Shown piece by piece: positions 1 through 8,309 of a stretch of DNA of 64,000 bases (the stretch's first letter is position 1; the number at the start of each line of letters is the position of its first letter). Origin of the DNA: Arthrobacter stackebrandtii (lineage in GTDB: Bacteria; Actinomycetota; Actinomycetes; Actinomycetales; Micrococcaceae); contig NZ_JAGIOI010000001.1 in assembly GCF_017876675.1 (NCBI RefSeq), forward strand, positions 558,001-622,000, given 5' to 3'. Made by a program: the position numbers and the translations under genes. The notes under the pieces are model-generated. The model did no database searches, was not told where the DNA came from, and saw only the letters and a list, made by a program, of their open reading frames with translations.

Positions 1-444
1 GGCGGCAGGGTCCGCAAGGGCAATGTCCGCAGCGCCATCCTGTCTCTTTTGAACCAGCACAGCTACAACGGCTACGGCATGATCCGGGCCATCGCCATGC
101 ACACCGACGGCGCCTGGCGCCCCAGCCCCGGTTCCGTCTATCCCGCACTCGCTGCACTGCAGGCGGAGGGCCTGATTGCCTCCTCCGAGGAGGGCAAGCG
201 CACGGAGTTCTCACTCACTGAGGCGGGCAAGGCCTATGTTGCGGAGAACCCGGACGAAATGGCGCAGGTGTGGGCCGATGTCAACGAGGAGGCGGGCGCC
301 GGCACCGAGCTGCGGGCAGAGATGCACAAGCTCGGCGGCGCCGTGCAGCAGATCGCCATGGCGGGCACGGAGGAGCAGATCAAAAGCGCCACCGAGGCCC
401 TCGATGCCGCACGCCGGACCATCTATCAGCTCTTGGCGGACTGA
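1..444 (+). CDS. PadR-family transcriptional regulator, 5' end missing
   Basis: The reading frame is open from the first base, so the gene starts outside the window; an internal ATG at 49 is not a credible start. The visible 147 residues begin inside the winged-helix domain: a helix (AILSLLNQHSYNGYGMIRAI) followed by the PadR recognition stretch RPSPGSVYPALAALQAEGLI. The second half is an alpha-helical dimerisation region. PadR proteins are small DNA-binding repressors, often controlling a neighbouring transporter; the likely partner would lie to the left. The 3' end overlaps the convergent MazG gene by 19 bp. Family assignment is firm, target unknown. Confidence 0.85.
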   Translation, partial: GGRVRKGNVRSAILSLLNQHSYNGYGMIRAIAMHTDGAWRPSPGSVYPALAALQAEGLIASSEEGKRTEFSLTEAGKAYVAENPDEMAQVWADVNEEAGAGTELRAEMHKLGGAVQQIAMAGTEEQIKSATEALDAARRTIYQLLAD

Positions 445-1112
445 CCCGGACTTTTCCCGCCGGCCGAAGGCCGCTGCTGGAACTTGCGGACGGCCGTGCG
501 CAGTGCGCGTTCCGCGTCCAGGCCCTGCGTCCGGGCGGCCCGCACCACCTCGAACAGCAGCTGGCCCAGCTCATCCTCGGTTTGCGGCTGACCGCCCTGA
601 TCGCCGTCGATTCGATGGGCGGCATCGGGGGCCCTGCCGCCGGTGCGGCCCTCCACCCGGTCCAGGGTCTTGGCGGCGAGTGACAGGGCGGGCAGGGATG
701 CCGGCAGGGAATCGAACACCGAATGTTGCGAGGACTTTTCCGTCGCCTTGGCAGCCTCATAGCTTCGCTCAATTTCGGCGATGCTTTCGGGAAAGTGATC
801 CTGCAGGGTCCCGTCCGGACGGAATACATGGCCGTTGCGCCGGACCAGCTTGGCCCGCAGCGCCTGCGCCACGTCCCCCAGCGTGAACCCGCCCGACTCG
901 GACTCCAGCAGCGAGTGGAGCACCACTTGGTACAGCACGTCGCCCAGCTCGCCCTGCAGTTCCTTGGCATCGAGGGGTCCCGGCGCCTCCACCACGTCAG
1001 CCAGCTCGTATGATTCCTCGATCAGGTAGGGCATGAGCGATTCGTGGGTCAGGGCCGCCGTCCACCTGCAGTGTTCGCGGAGGTCTGCAATGACGCCAAC
1101 AAGGCGGGCCAT
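426..1112 (-). CDS. mazG: MazG-family nucleotide pyrophosphohydrolase
   Basis: The 228-residue product starts MARLVGVIADLRE; this ATG follows a GAGGTGG ribosome-binding site, and longer readings run into low-complexity sequence shared with the upstream gene. The N-terminal half carries the MazG metal-binding acidic pattern: EESYELADVVEA, then LQGELGDVLYQVVLH. MazG enzymes hydrolyse NTPs to NMP plus pyrophosphate and sanitise nucleotide pools. The opening differs from the canonical CPWD form (here CRWTAALTHESL), as in other actinobacterial members. It lies 46 bp downstream of adenosine deaminase on the same strand and may be cotranscribed. The C-terminal half is less conserved and Gln/Gly-rich near the end. 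Confidence 0.85.
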   Translation of the reverse strand: MARLVGVIADLREHCRWTAALTHESLMPYLIEESYELADVVEAPGPLDAKELQGELGDVLYQVVLHSLLESESGGFTLGDVAQALRAKLVRRNGHVFRPDGTLQDHFPESIAEIERSYEAAKATEKSSQHSVFDSLPASLPALSLAAKTLDRVEGRTGGRAPDAAHRIDGDQGGQPQTEDELGQLLFEVVRAARTQGLDAERALRTAVRKFQQRPSAGGKSPGQSAKS

Positions 1113-1158
1113 TTCCACCTCAGTGGAATTGGCCCGCCCGTTGGCGTCCGGTGATGGA

Positions 1159-2376
1159 TTAGTCTTCAAGCTCGGATTCGTCCAGGTCTGATGCGTCGAA
1201 CGCCTCGAACTCGTCGTCGTCCTCAAAATCGTCCATTTCATCCATGACGTCGTCGTAGTGCTCGAGGATGAAGTCGGCAAGCTGTTCGCGTGCCTCGATG
1301 GGCAGGAACGATGCGTGGACCGCATTCAGCGTCAGTTCCAGCACCGTGTCCAGGCCGTAGCCGAAGGTCTCCACGAGCAGCCCGAATTCGCCGCTCAAGG
1401 TCACCCCGCTCATGAGGCGGTTGTCCGTGTTGACGGTGACATTGAAGCCCAGCTGGTGCAGCAGGTCGATCGGGTGCTCGGCAATGGTGGGGCCAAACGC
1501 AGCAGTTGCGCCGGTCTGCAGGTTGGAAGAGGGGCACAGCTCCAGCGGAATCTGGCGGTCGCGCACCCACTGCGCCAAGTCACCCAGGGTGAGGGTTCCG
1601 ACGTCGTTCCCGTCAACCTCCTCCACGTCCAGGTGGATGTCCTCGGCGATGCGCACGCCGTGGCCAAGGCGCAGGGCGCGGCCGTGGACCAGGGCGTCCT
1701 GGATGCTGTCCAGCCCGGCGCCCTCGCCGGCGTGGACGGTGGCCGGGAAGTTGTTCTCGGCCAGGTAGGTGAAAGCCTCCTTGAAGCGCGAGGGCAGGAA
1801 GCCGTTCTCGGCGCCGGCAATGTCGAAGCCGACCACGCCGTTGTCGCGGTGGCGCACGGCCAGCTGGGCGATTTCGGAGCCGCGGTCGGCATGGCGCATG
1901 GCGGTGATGATCTGGCCCACCTCGATGTAGCCGCCGGCCTCATCGACCAGGTCCATGCCCTCCTCGAGGCCCTCCTGGACGGCTTCGACGGCCTCATCCA
2001 GCGAGAGCCCGCCGGCCAAGTGCTGCTCCGGGGCCCAGCGAACTTCACCGTAGACCACGCCGTCCTCGGCAAGGTCCTCAACGAATTCCCGGGCCACACG
2101 CACCAGGTTCCCGTGCGTCTGCATCACGGCAATGGTGTGCTCGAAGGTCTCGAGGTAGCGCTCCAGCGAGCCCGAATCCGCCGATTCCAGGAACCAGGCG
2201 CGCAGCGCGTCGGGATCGGTTTCCGGCAGCTCGTGGCCCGCCTCGGCCGCGAGCTCGATGATGGTTTCGGGACGCAAACCGCCGTCCAGATGGTCGTGCA
2301 GGGACACCTTTGGCAGCGATTTGAGGTCCACAACGGGGATGGACGGGGCTGCTTGCTCTGAAGTTGGGTTAGTCAC
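1159..2376 (-). CDS. add: Adenosine deaminase
   Basis: Zinc-dependent deamination of adenosine to inosine. The 405-residue reading uses a GTG start 10 bp after the DedA stop codon; an upstream ATG at 2403 would overlap the DedA gene and add nine residues. Visible family motifs are HDHLDGG (metal-binding HxH, about residues 27-33), the TVHAGEG loop with metal-binding His and catalytic Glu, LGHGVRI, and TVNTDNRLMSG supplying the catalytic Asp. The last 25 or so residues are an unusually acidic tail (Asp/Glu-rich, ending SELED). It completes the nucleoside salvage set encoded to its right. Function is well supported; the start is less certain. Confidence 0.93.
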   Translation of the reverse strand: MTNPTSEQAAPSIPVVDLKSLPKVSLHDHLDGGLRPETIIELAAEAGHELPETDPDALRAWFLESADSGSLERYLETFEHTIAVMQTHGNLVRVAREFVEDLAEDGVVYGEVRWAPEQHLAGGLSLDEAVEAVQEGLEEGMDLVDEAGGYIEVGQIITAMRHADRGSEIAQLAVRHRDNGVVGFDIAGAENGFLPSRFKEAFTYLAENNFPATVHAGEGAGLDSIQDALVHGRALRLGHGVRIAEDIHLDVEEVDGNDVGTLTLGDLAQWVRDRQIPLELCPSSNLQTGATAAFGPTIAEHPIDLLHQLGFNVTVNTDNRLMSGVTLSGEFGLLVETFGYGLDTVLELTLNAVHASFLPIEAREQLADFILEHYDDVMDEMDDFEDDDEFEAFDASDLDESELED

Positions 2377-2386
2377 GTTTCCCACT

Positions 2387-3367
2387 CTAGGGATGAGTGT
2401 CATGCTGCGCTAGTTTCCTGGGATCCCAGTGCCGCGGCGCACGCACTGCCGCGACCACCGGCAGGGGCGAGGTGCACGGCCCCGGCACGGCGTTATCCGG
2501 CACCACTGCGGGGATTTCCGGGGGATGCCCGACGGCGGGAACCTGCCCGGGTGCCTCCCCCGCGTTCGCCACGGGCGCACCTGCCGCCGGTGTGCCGGCG
2601 CGTCCCTCCGAGCCGTGCCCGGGTGAAGCGGCTTCGGCGGGAGAAGCCTGGGCCTGGGCTGCCGCGGCCTGCGCGGCCTCTGCCTGGACGCGGGCGGCGA
2701 CTTCGGCAGCCGCGGCGCCGGGTGCCGGCCGGGGCGCGATCCGGCCGCGCTTTTCCAGGAAGTGGTGCAGGTATTTCATGGCATGGTCAACGATGAAGCC
2801 AATCGCAATGGCGAAGACGATGGCGATGCCCACGCCCAGCAGCGGGTTGTCGTGAACCCACCGCCCGGCAAAGGTGCCCACGGCCACGGAGTAGCCCGCC
2901 CAGGTAACCACGGCGATGCTGTCGAGCAGGGCGAAGCGGCGCCACGGGAAATAGGTGGCGCCGGCGGTGAAGTTCACGGCGATCCGGCCCACCGGAATGT
3001 AGCGGGCCGTGAAAATAAGCATGGCGCCGCGCTTTTCCAGTTCCTTCCCGGCCCAGGCGAACGCCTTGGCACCGCGCGGGCGGCGCATCCAGGCGAACCG
3101 CGTGGTGCCCAGCTTCCGGCCCATGAGGTACGCGATGTTGTCGCCCACGATTGCCCCGATGGACGCGCCCAGGATCAGCAGCCAAATGTTGGGCTCCCCG
3201 CTGCGCGCGGCAATGGAGGCGAGGGCGACAATGGCGGTTTCGCTGGGCAGGAACAGGAAGAAGCCGTCAATCAGGCAAAAGAGGCTCACCAGCGGAATGA
3301 CCCACCACTGGCTGGCGGAATGCTCAATCAGGACATTCAGCTGGCCGATTATGTGTAAAAAATCCAC
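2387..3367 (-). CDS. DedA/VTT-family integral membrane protein
   Basis: The 326-residue protein has a DedA (SNARE-associated/VTT) domain over about residues 20-210. It begins with hydrophobic WWVIPLVSLFCLIDGFFLFL, followed by the acidic-proline motif LPSET, the GAxxGD segment (GASIGAIVGDNIAYLMGR) and the conserved FTARYIPVGRIAVNFTAGA with functionally important arginines. DedA proteins are inner-membrane proteins tied to lipid-carrier flipping and proton-motive-force maintenance. After the last membrane segment comes a tail of roughly 110 residues, extremely rich in Ala, Pro and Gly. That tail is not part of the family core and is probably disordered and cytoplasmic. The substrate cannot be told from sequence. 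Confidence 0.88.
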   Translation of the reverse strand: MDFLHIIGQLNVLIEHSASQWWVIPLVSLFCLIDGFFLFLPSETAIVALASIAARSGEPNIWLLILGASIGAIVGDNIAYLMGRKLGTTRFAWMRRPRGAKAFAWAGKELEKRGAMLIFTARYIPVGRIAVNFTAGATYFPWRRFALLDSIAVVTWAGYSVAVGTFAGRWVHDNPLLGVGIAIVFAIAIGFIVDHAMKYLHHFLEKRGRIAPRPAPGAAAAEVAARVQAEAAQAAAAQAQASPAEAASPGHGSEGRAGTPAAGAPVANAGEAPGQVPAVGHPPEIPAVVPDNAVPGPCTSPLPVVAAVRAPRHWDPRKLAQHDTHP

Positions 3368-3869
3368 CCTGGACGGTTCCTCTCCGATAGTGGTTGACTA
3401 AACCAAGTTTCCCACGGTGCCCCCCGCGCTGTATCCACCCAGCGGTGGATATTCGACGGCTGCCTCCACTACTTTCGTCGGGGTCTGCTCCGTCCCCGGA
3501 CGGAGCCGCGCCATAAATTGCGACGGCGGACGGCCCGCCTGCCGTCGGGGCCGCGCCGCGGCGGTTGGCTGGATGCGGCGGGTGCACCTGCGTGGCAGGA
3601 ACTTAACCCATGCGCCCGGCTGGAGGCGTCACTTGCGCCACCGCTGCTGCTGCGCACGCGGGGCCCCTGGCCCTGCGCATGGCCAAGGAAGTTTTGCCGG
3701 AGCCCGGCGTGGCAGGAACTTATGCGCAATGCCCACCCGGTGTGCAGCGCATAAACCACCATGCGCAGGACTCAAGCCAGGCGCTGGGCATGAGTGCAGT
3801 GCTGCGCCCGGGAACCAGCCGGGCCCCGTGCCTGGACCAAGTCCCAGGCAGGCACCATGCAGGAGAGCC
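3368..3869. other. 502-bp gene-free stretch with a short direct repeat
   Basis: This gap separates the DedA gene from thymidine phosphorylase, both leftward. I see no convincing coding region; the readings present are Arg/Ala/Pro-rich shadows. The 15-mer CGTGGCAGGAACTTA occurs twice (3591-3605 and 3708-3722), each followed within a few bases by ATGCGC or TGCGCA, and further ATGCGCA words occur around 3750-3770. A short self-complementary stretch (CGTCCCCGGACGG) lies near 3491. The DedA promoter must be in the left part. Confidence 0.5.
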
Positions 3870-5195
3870 TCAGGCGATGCGGTCGATGATCAGCCGGTTG
3901 GCCGGCCGGGACCCCTCCGGGGCGATCACCACGGCCGCGGCCAGCGCCTCACGGGCGCTGGCAAACTTTTCCGGGGTGTCCGTCAACAGCGTCATGAGCG
4001 GCTCGCCCGCCCGGACCAGTGCGCCAGGCTTGGCATGCATCCGCACACCCGCCCCGGCCTGCACTGCATCTTCCTTCCGGGCCCGCCCGGCACCGAGCCG
4101 CCAGGCGGCGACGCCCACGGCCATGGCATCGAGCCCCACCAGCACGCCGTCGGCCGGCGCATACACAACGTCCGATTCCCGGGCCGCCGGCAGCGCCGCA
4201 TCCGGGTCGCCGCCCTGTGCGGAAATCATCCGACGCCACACATCCATGGCCCGCCCGTCCCGCAGGGCGGCGGCGGGATCGGCATCGCGGATGCCGGCAG
4301 CCTCCAGCATCTCCCGCGCCAGCGCGACGGTCAGCTCCACGACGTCTTCAGGTCCGCCGCCGGCCAGCACCTCCACGGATTCCTCCACCTCGATCGCGTT
4401 GCCGGCGGTCAGGCCCAGCGGTGTGGACATGTCGGTCAGCAGCGCCACAGTGTTCACACCGGCGTCCTTGCCCAGCGCCACCATGGTCCGCGCCAGCTCG
4501 CGCGCCCGCTCCTCGGTCTTCATGAACGCGCCCGAGCCCACCTTCACGTCCAGCACCAGCGCCCCCGTGCCCTCGGCAATCTTCTTGCTCATGATGGAAG
4601 AGGCGATTAGCGGGATCGATTCCACCGTCCCCGTCACGTCGCGCAACGCGTACAGCTTTTTGTCCGCCGGGGCCAGGTTTCCGCCCGCTGCACAGATCAC
4701 GGCACCCACCTCGGACAGCTGCCGCAGCAGTGCGTCATGGCTGACGTCCGCGCGCCAACCCGGGATCGCCTCCAGCTTGTCCAGGGTTCCGCCCGTGTGG
4801 CCCAGGCCCCGCCCGGACAGCTGCGGCACGGCAGCGCCAAAGACTGCCACGAGCGGTGCCAGGGGCAGCGTGATCTTGTCGCCCACGCCGCCGGTGGAGT
4901 GCTTGTCCGTGGTGGGCAGCGGCGCCCCGGCCCTGTTGCGCAGCCCGCTGAAGTCAAGCGTCTCGCCCGAGGCGACCATGGCCGCTGTCCACTGCGAGAT
5001 CTCCGACCGGTCCATGCCGTTGAGCAAAATGGCCATGTTCAGGGCAGCCATCTGTTCCTCGGCGATGTCGCCGCGGGTGTAGGCGGCGATGGTCCAGGCG
5101 ATCTGCTCCGGGGTGAGGCGTCCGCCGTCGCGCTTGGCGGCGATGACCTCCACCGCGGTGAACGGCTGGCTGGCAAAGGATTCCTGGGCGTTCAT
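3870..5195 (-). CDS. deoA: Thymidine phosphorylase
   Basis: Reversible phosphorolysis of thymidine to thymine and 2-deoxyribose 1-phosphate. The start MNAQESF is preceded by GAAGGAGC at good spacing; the upstream extension is not protein-like. The 441-residue length is typical. Family hallmarks are the phosphate-binding KHSTGGVGDK and the thymidine/pyrimidine-nucleoside phosphorylase signature SGRGLGHTGGTLDKLEAIPG. Further conserved elements are SSIMSKKIAEG and LDVKVGSGAFMK. It lies 156 bp downstream of cytidine deaminase on the same strand, so pyrimidine nucleosides imported by the ABC system can be deaminated and cleaved. No cytosine-specific or deoC gene is nearby. Confidence 0.95.
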   Translation of the reverse strand: MNAQESFASQPFTAVEVIAAKRDGGRLTPEQIAWTIAAYTRGDIAEEQMAALNMAILLNGMDRSEISQWTAAMVASGETLDFSGLRNRAGAPLPTTDKHSTGGVGDKITLPLAPLVAVFGAAVPQLSGRGLGHTGGTLDKLEAIPGWRADVSHDALLRQLSEVGAVICAAGGNLAPADKKLYALRDVTGTVESIPLIASSIMSKKIAEGTGALVLDVKVGSGAFMKTEERARELARTMVALGKDAGVNTVALLTDMSTPLGLTAGNAIEVEESVEVLAGGGPEDVVELTVALAREMLEAAGIRDADPAAALRDGRAMDVWRRMISAQGGDPDAALPAARESDVVYAPADGVLVGLDAMAVGVAAWRLGAGRARKEDAVQAGAGVRMHAKPGALVRAGEPLMTLLTDTPEKFASAREALAAAVVIAPEGSRPANRLIIDRIA

Positions 5196-5351
5196 GGCTG
5201 CTCCTTCAGGTGGTGCCGGGCATGCAGGTCCTGCATGTTTGTGGATGCTACACCGCGTGCTTGGCAAATGGTGCGCCCGGCCCTCCGCCCGAAGCGAAAC
5301 CGCGCACTGGGGTCCGGCCGGCGCGGGTGCAATGCTGCGCCGGGCCGCTGG

Positions 5352-5750
5352 CTACTTCAGGTTGTCCGGGCCAAAGGCGTCCGGCAGGATCGCGTCCATG
5401 GTCCTGGGTCCCGAGGACGTCATGACCTGGGTGTCCGGAGTGCTGAATTCGAACAGGATCTGGCGGCAGCGCCCGCACGGCATCAGGATCTCCCCGGCAC
5501 CGTCAACACAGTAAAACTCCGTGATGAGGCCGCCGCCGTTCATGCGGGCCGCGCCGATCATGGTGCATTCGGCGCAGAGGGTCAGCCCGTAGCTGGCATT
5601 TTCCACGTTGCAGCCGGAGACGATGCTGCCGTCGGCCAGGCGTGCCGCGGCACCCACGGGGTACTTGGAGTACGGCACGTAGGCGCTGGCGAGGGCCGCG
5701 GTGGCGGCCAGGCGCAGTGGTTCCCAGCCGCCGTCGGGCATGGCAGTCAT
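5352..5750 (-). CDS. cdd: Cytidine deaminase
   Basis: Zinc enzyme converting cytidine/deoxycytidine to uridine/deoxyuridine. The 132-residue product has the short homotetrameric form: CNVENASYGLTLCAEC with C-A-E at about residues 59-61, and PCGRCRQ at 91-97 giving two zinc cysteines. The start ATG at 5750 follows AAGGAG, which overlaps the stop codon of the upstream permease gene, so translation is probably coupled. It is the fifth gene of the nucleoside operon. The C-terminus (PDAFGPDNL) matches the usual family ending. Confidence 0.96.
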   Translation of the reverse strand: MTAMPDGGWEPLRLAATAALASAYVPYSKYPVGAAARLADGSIVSGCNVENASYGLTLCAECTMIGAARMNGGGLITEFYCVDGAGEILMPCGRCRQILFEFSTPDTQVMTSSGPRTMDAILPDAFGPDNLK

Positions 5751-5754
5751 GCAG

Positions 5755-7050
5755 CTACTCCTTAATATATGGTTCGCCGTCCGCGGCCGGGGCCACGGCC
5801 TTGCCGACGAACCCGGACACGGCCAGGATGGTCAGCGCGTACGGCAGCATGGCCAGGAACTGTCCGTCGATCGGTGTGCCGGCGAGGGACAGGATGGACT
5901 GCAGGTTGCCGGCCACGCCGAACAGCAGGGCTGCCAGGGCGGCGCCGATCGGGTTCCAGCGTCCGAAGATCAGTGCCGCCAGGGCGATGAAGCCCAGGCC
6001 GCCGGTCATGTCCTTGCTGAAGCTGCTCACGGCAACCAGGGTGAAGTACGCCCCGCCCACGCCGGCGACGGCGCCGCCGGCCAACACATTCACCACGCGG
6101 GTGCGGTTGACGTTGATGCCCACGGTGTCGGCGGCCTTGGGGTGTTCGCCCACGGCCCGCACGCGCAGTCCCCAGCGGGTGCGGAACAGCCCGAACCAGA
6201 GGGCTGCAACGAGGACCAGCATGAAGTAGCCGATGATGGACTGCCGGAACAGGGTGGGGCCGATGATCGGGATCTCCGAGAGCAGCGGGATGGGGATGTT
6301 GGGCAGGTGCGCCGGCTGGTTGTAGATGGTCACGCCGTCGACCTTGGTCTTCATGATCTTCTCAAACAGGAAGCCTGTCAGGCCGGAGACGAGCACGTTC
6401 AGGACGACGCCGACGATGATCTGGTTGACCACGTACTTGATGCTGAACAGTGCCAACAGCAGCGACACCAGGACGCCGGCAACCGCGGCGGCGAACAGGC
6501 CCGCGAACGCGCTGCCGGTCATGGAGGAAACGAGGGCGGCCGTGAAGGCGCCGGCCAGCAGCTGCCCCTCAATGGCAATGTTGACCACGCCGGCACGTTC
6601 GGACAGCACGCCGGAGAGGGAGCCAAACACAATGGGGGTGGTGATCAGCATGGCACCCGTGAACAGGCCCACGAGCGTGATGTTCTGGGTGGTGGTCCCA
6701 CCGATCATCCAGACCATCAGGCCCACCACAAACACGACGGTGAAGGTCAGGACCACCCATTTGGCGATCTTGCCGGCGTCGCGGGTCTGGCGCCAGGCCA
6801 GGTAGGCGAGGGCGATGCACACGACGGCGACGGCGATGCCGACGCCCTTGGCGGAAACCACGAGGTCGGGCACCTGCCAGGCGTCGGTGTCCTGGGAGAT
6901 GCGGAACGTGGCCGTGCCGCTGGGGCCCAGCAGCACAAACACGACGACGGCGAACAGGGCCAGCACGCCGAGGAGGATCGGCAGCTTCCAGCTGCGGATC
7001 GCGACGGCGTCGGCAACCTTGGGCGTCTCACTCTTCATGGTGATGCTCAT
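5755..7050 (-). CDS. Nucleoside ABC transporter permease (second)
   Basis: This 431-residue membrane protein belongs to the branched-chain/nucleoside permease superfamily (BPD_transp_2; YufQ/NupQ-like). About ten hydrophobic segments are visible. The conserved core includes TPIVFGSLSGVLSERAGVVNIAIEGQLLAGAF, close to the consensus of guanosine/purine nucleoside permeases, and FIALAALIFGRWNPIGA near the end. An extra N-terminal hydrophobic region of about 110 residues precedes the core, as in actinobacterial homologues. It overlaps the preceding permease gene by 4 bp and is followed 4 bp later by cdd. With its partner it forms the channel for the BMP lipoprotein system. Confidence 0.92.
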   Translation of the reverse strand: MSITMKSETPKVADAVAIRSWKLPILLGVLALFAVVVFVLLGPSGTATFRISQDTDAWQVPDLVVSAKGVGIAVAVVCIALAYLAWRQTRDAGKIAKWVVLTFTVVFVVGLMVWMIGGTTTQNITLVGLFTGAMLITTPIVFGSLSGVLSERAGVVNIAIEGQLLAGAFTAALVSSMTGSAFAGLFAAAVAGVLVSLLLALFSIKYVVNQIIVGVVLNVLVSGLTGFLFEKIMKTKVDGVTIYNQPAHLPNIPIPLLSEIPIIGPTLFRQSIIGYFMLVLVAALWFGLFRTRWGLRVRAVGEHPKAADTVGINVNRTRVVNVLAGGAVAGVGGAYFTLVAVSSFSKDMTGGLGFIALAALIFGRWNPIGAALAALLFGVAGNLQSILSLAGTPIDGQFLAMLPYALTILAVSGFVGKAVAPAADGEPYIKE

Positions 7051-8309
7051 GCCTTCACTCCTTCGCGGCGGACTTCCTTGATCCGGAACATTGAGCGCAC
7101 CAGGGGCGGGGCTGCGATAAACAGCACGATCAGCGACTGCACCACGGCCACAATGTCAATGGAGACATCGGCGTTGATGGCCATGGAGGTGCCGCCGGCC
7201 TTGAAGGCACCGAACAGCAGGGCTGCGAAGAACGTCCCCCACGGCGTGGAGCGGCCCAGCAGGGCCACGGTGATGGCGTCAAAGCCGATGCTGCCGGCGA
7301 TGTCGGCGTCCAGCATTTTTTCCGTGCCGGCCAGCTGCGTGACACCGGCCAGACCGGCCAGGGCGCCGGAGATCAGCATGACGGTGATGTAGCCGCGCGA
7401 AACGTTCATGCCTGCGGTGCGGGCCGCGCGCGGGTTGGCGCCGATGGCCCGGTATTCAAAGCCGAGGGTGGAGCGGTTCAGCAGCCAGGACACGACGAAC
7501 ACGGCAAGCACGGCCAGGATCAGCCCGGCGTGGACGCGGTAGTTGGGGCCCAGCAGCAGCGGGAACATGGCACTTTCGTGCATGCGCGGGCTGATGGGGT
7601 TGCTGCTGGAGGGGTCCTTCAGCTGGTTCTTCAGCAGGTACAGCACGAGCGAGACGGCAATGTAGTTGAGCATGATGGTCACGATGACCTCATGCGCGCC
7701 GGTCTTCGCCTTCAGGAACCCGGCAATGCCGCCCCACAGGGCGCCGCCGACGGCGCCGGCCAGGATCACGGCGATGAGGTGGATGCCCGGCGGGAGCTGG
7801 ATCATGAAGCCCACGACGCCGGCAAAGGTGGCACCGAGGATGATCTGGCCCTTCGCACCAATGTTGAACAGGCCCACGCGGAAGGCCAGGGTCACGGCCA
7901 GGCCGGAGAGGATCAGGGGGGTGGCGAAGGTCAGGGTTTCAAAGATGCCCAGCCGGCCCTGCCAGGTGCGGGATCCGGGATCGTAGGTGGCTCCGCGCCA
8001 CAGCGCGCCGTAGGCTTCCGAGACCGCCGCCCAGATGGCGGAGAACGTGGCGCCGGGGTCGTTGAAGAAGTACCCCATGGCGGTGAGCACCCGGGGGTCG
8101 GTGAACGCGATGAGGATGCCGCCGATGACCAGGGCGACCAGCACCGCAAGGACGGAGATCATGGCGTTGCCGCTCATGATCTCGCGGATCACCTTGGTAC
8201 CCTCGCCCTCATGCTTGGGGGCCGGCGCGGCGGGCTGTTCCTTGAGCGCCCCGCCCGTGCCGTCGGGCGCTGTTGCGCCGCCGGGCGTAGTGGTTGAGTC
8301 CCCGCTCAT
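7047..8309 (-). CDS. Nucleoside ABC transporter permease (first)
   Basis: Product of 420 residues, BPD_transp_2 family (YufP/NupP-like). A hydrophilic Gly/Ala/Pro-rich N-terminus of about 45 residues precedes eight to ten membrane spans. Landmarks are FNIGAKGQIILGATFAG, GAHEVIVTIMLNYIAVSLVLYLL, FEYRAIGANPRAARTAGMNV and FDAITVALLGRSTPWGTFFAALLFGAF, typical of purine/pyrimidine nucleoside importers paired with BMP lipoproteins. Four-base overlaps at both ends (with the ATPase gene upstream and the second permease downstream) show tight operon packing. Substrate assignment to nucleosides is supported by the adjacent cdd and deoA. Confidence 0.92.
   Translation of the reverse strand: MSGDSTTTPGGATAPDGTGGALKEQPAAPAPKHEGEGTKVIREIMSGNAMISVLAVLVALVIGGILIAFTDPRVLTAMGYFFNDPGATFSAIWAAVSEAYGALWRGATYDPGSRTWQGRLGIFETLTFATPLILSGLAVTLAFRVGLFNIGAKGQIILGATFAGVVGFMIQLPPGIHLIAVILAGAVGGALWGGIAGFLKAKTGAHEVIVTIMLNYIAVSLVLYLLKNQLKDPSSSNPISPRMHESAMFPLLLGPNYRVHAGLILAVLAVFVVSWLLNRSTLGFEYRAIGANPRAARTAGMNVSRGYITVMLISGALAGLAGVTQLAGTEKMLDADIAGSIGFDAITVALLGRSTPWGTFFAALLFGAFKAGGTSMAINADVSIDIVAVVQSLIVLFIAAPPLVRSMFRIKEVRREGVKA

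Noticed and set aside
3469-3762. 97-codon minus-strand frame in the deoA-DedA gap
   Set aside because: Composition is Ser/Arg/Gly-rich without any structural pattern, and its repeated SSCHAG comes from the noncoding direct repeat.
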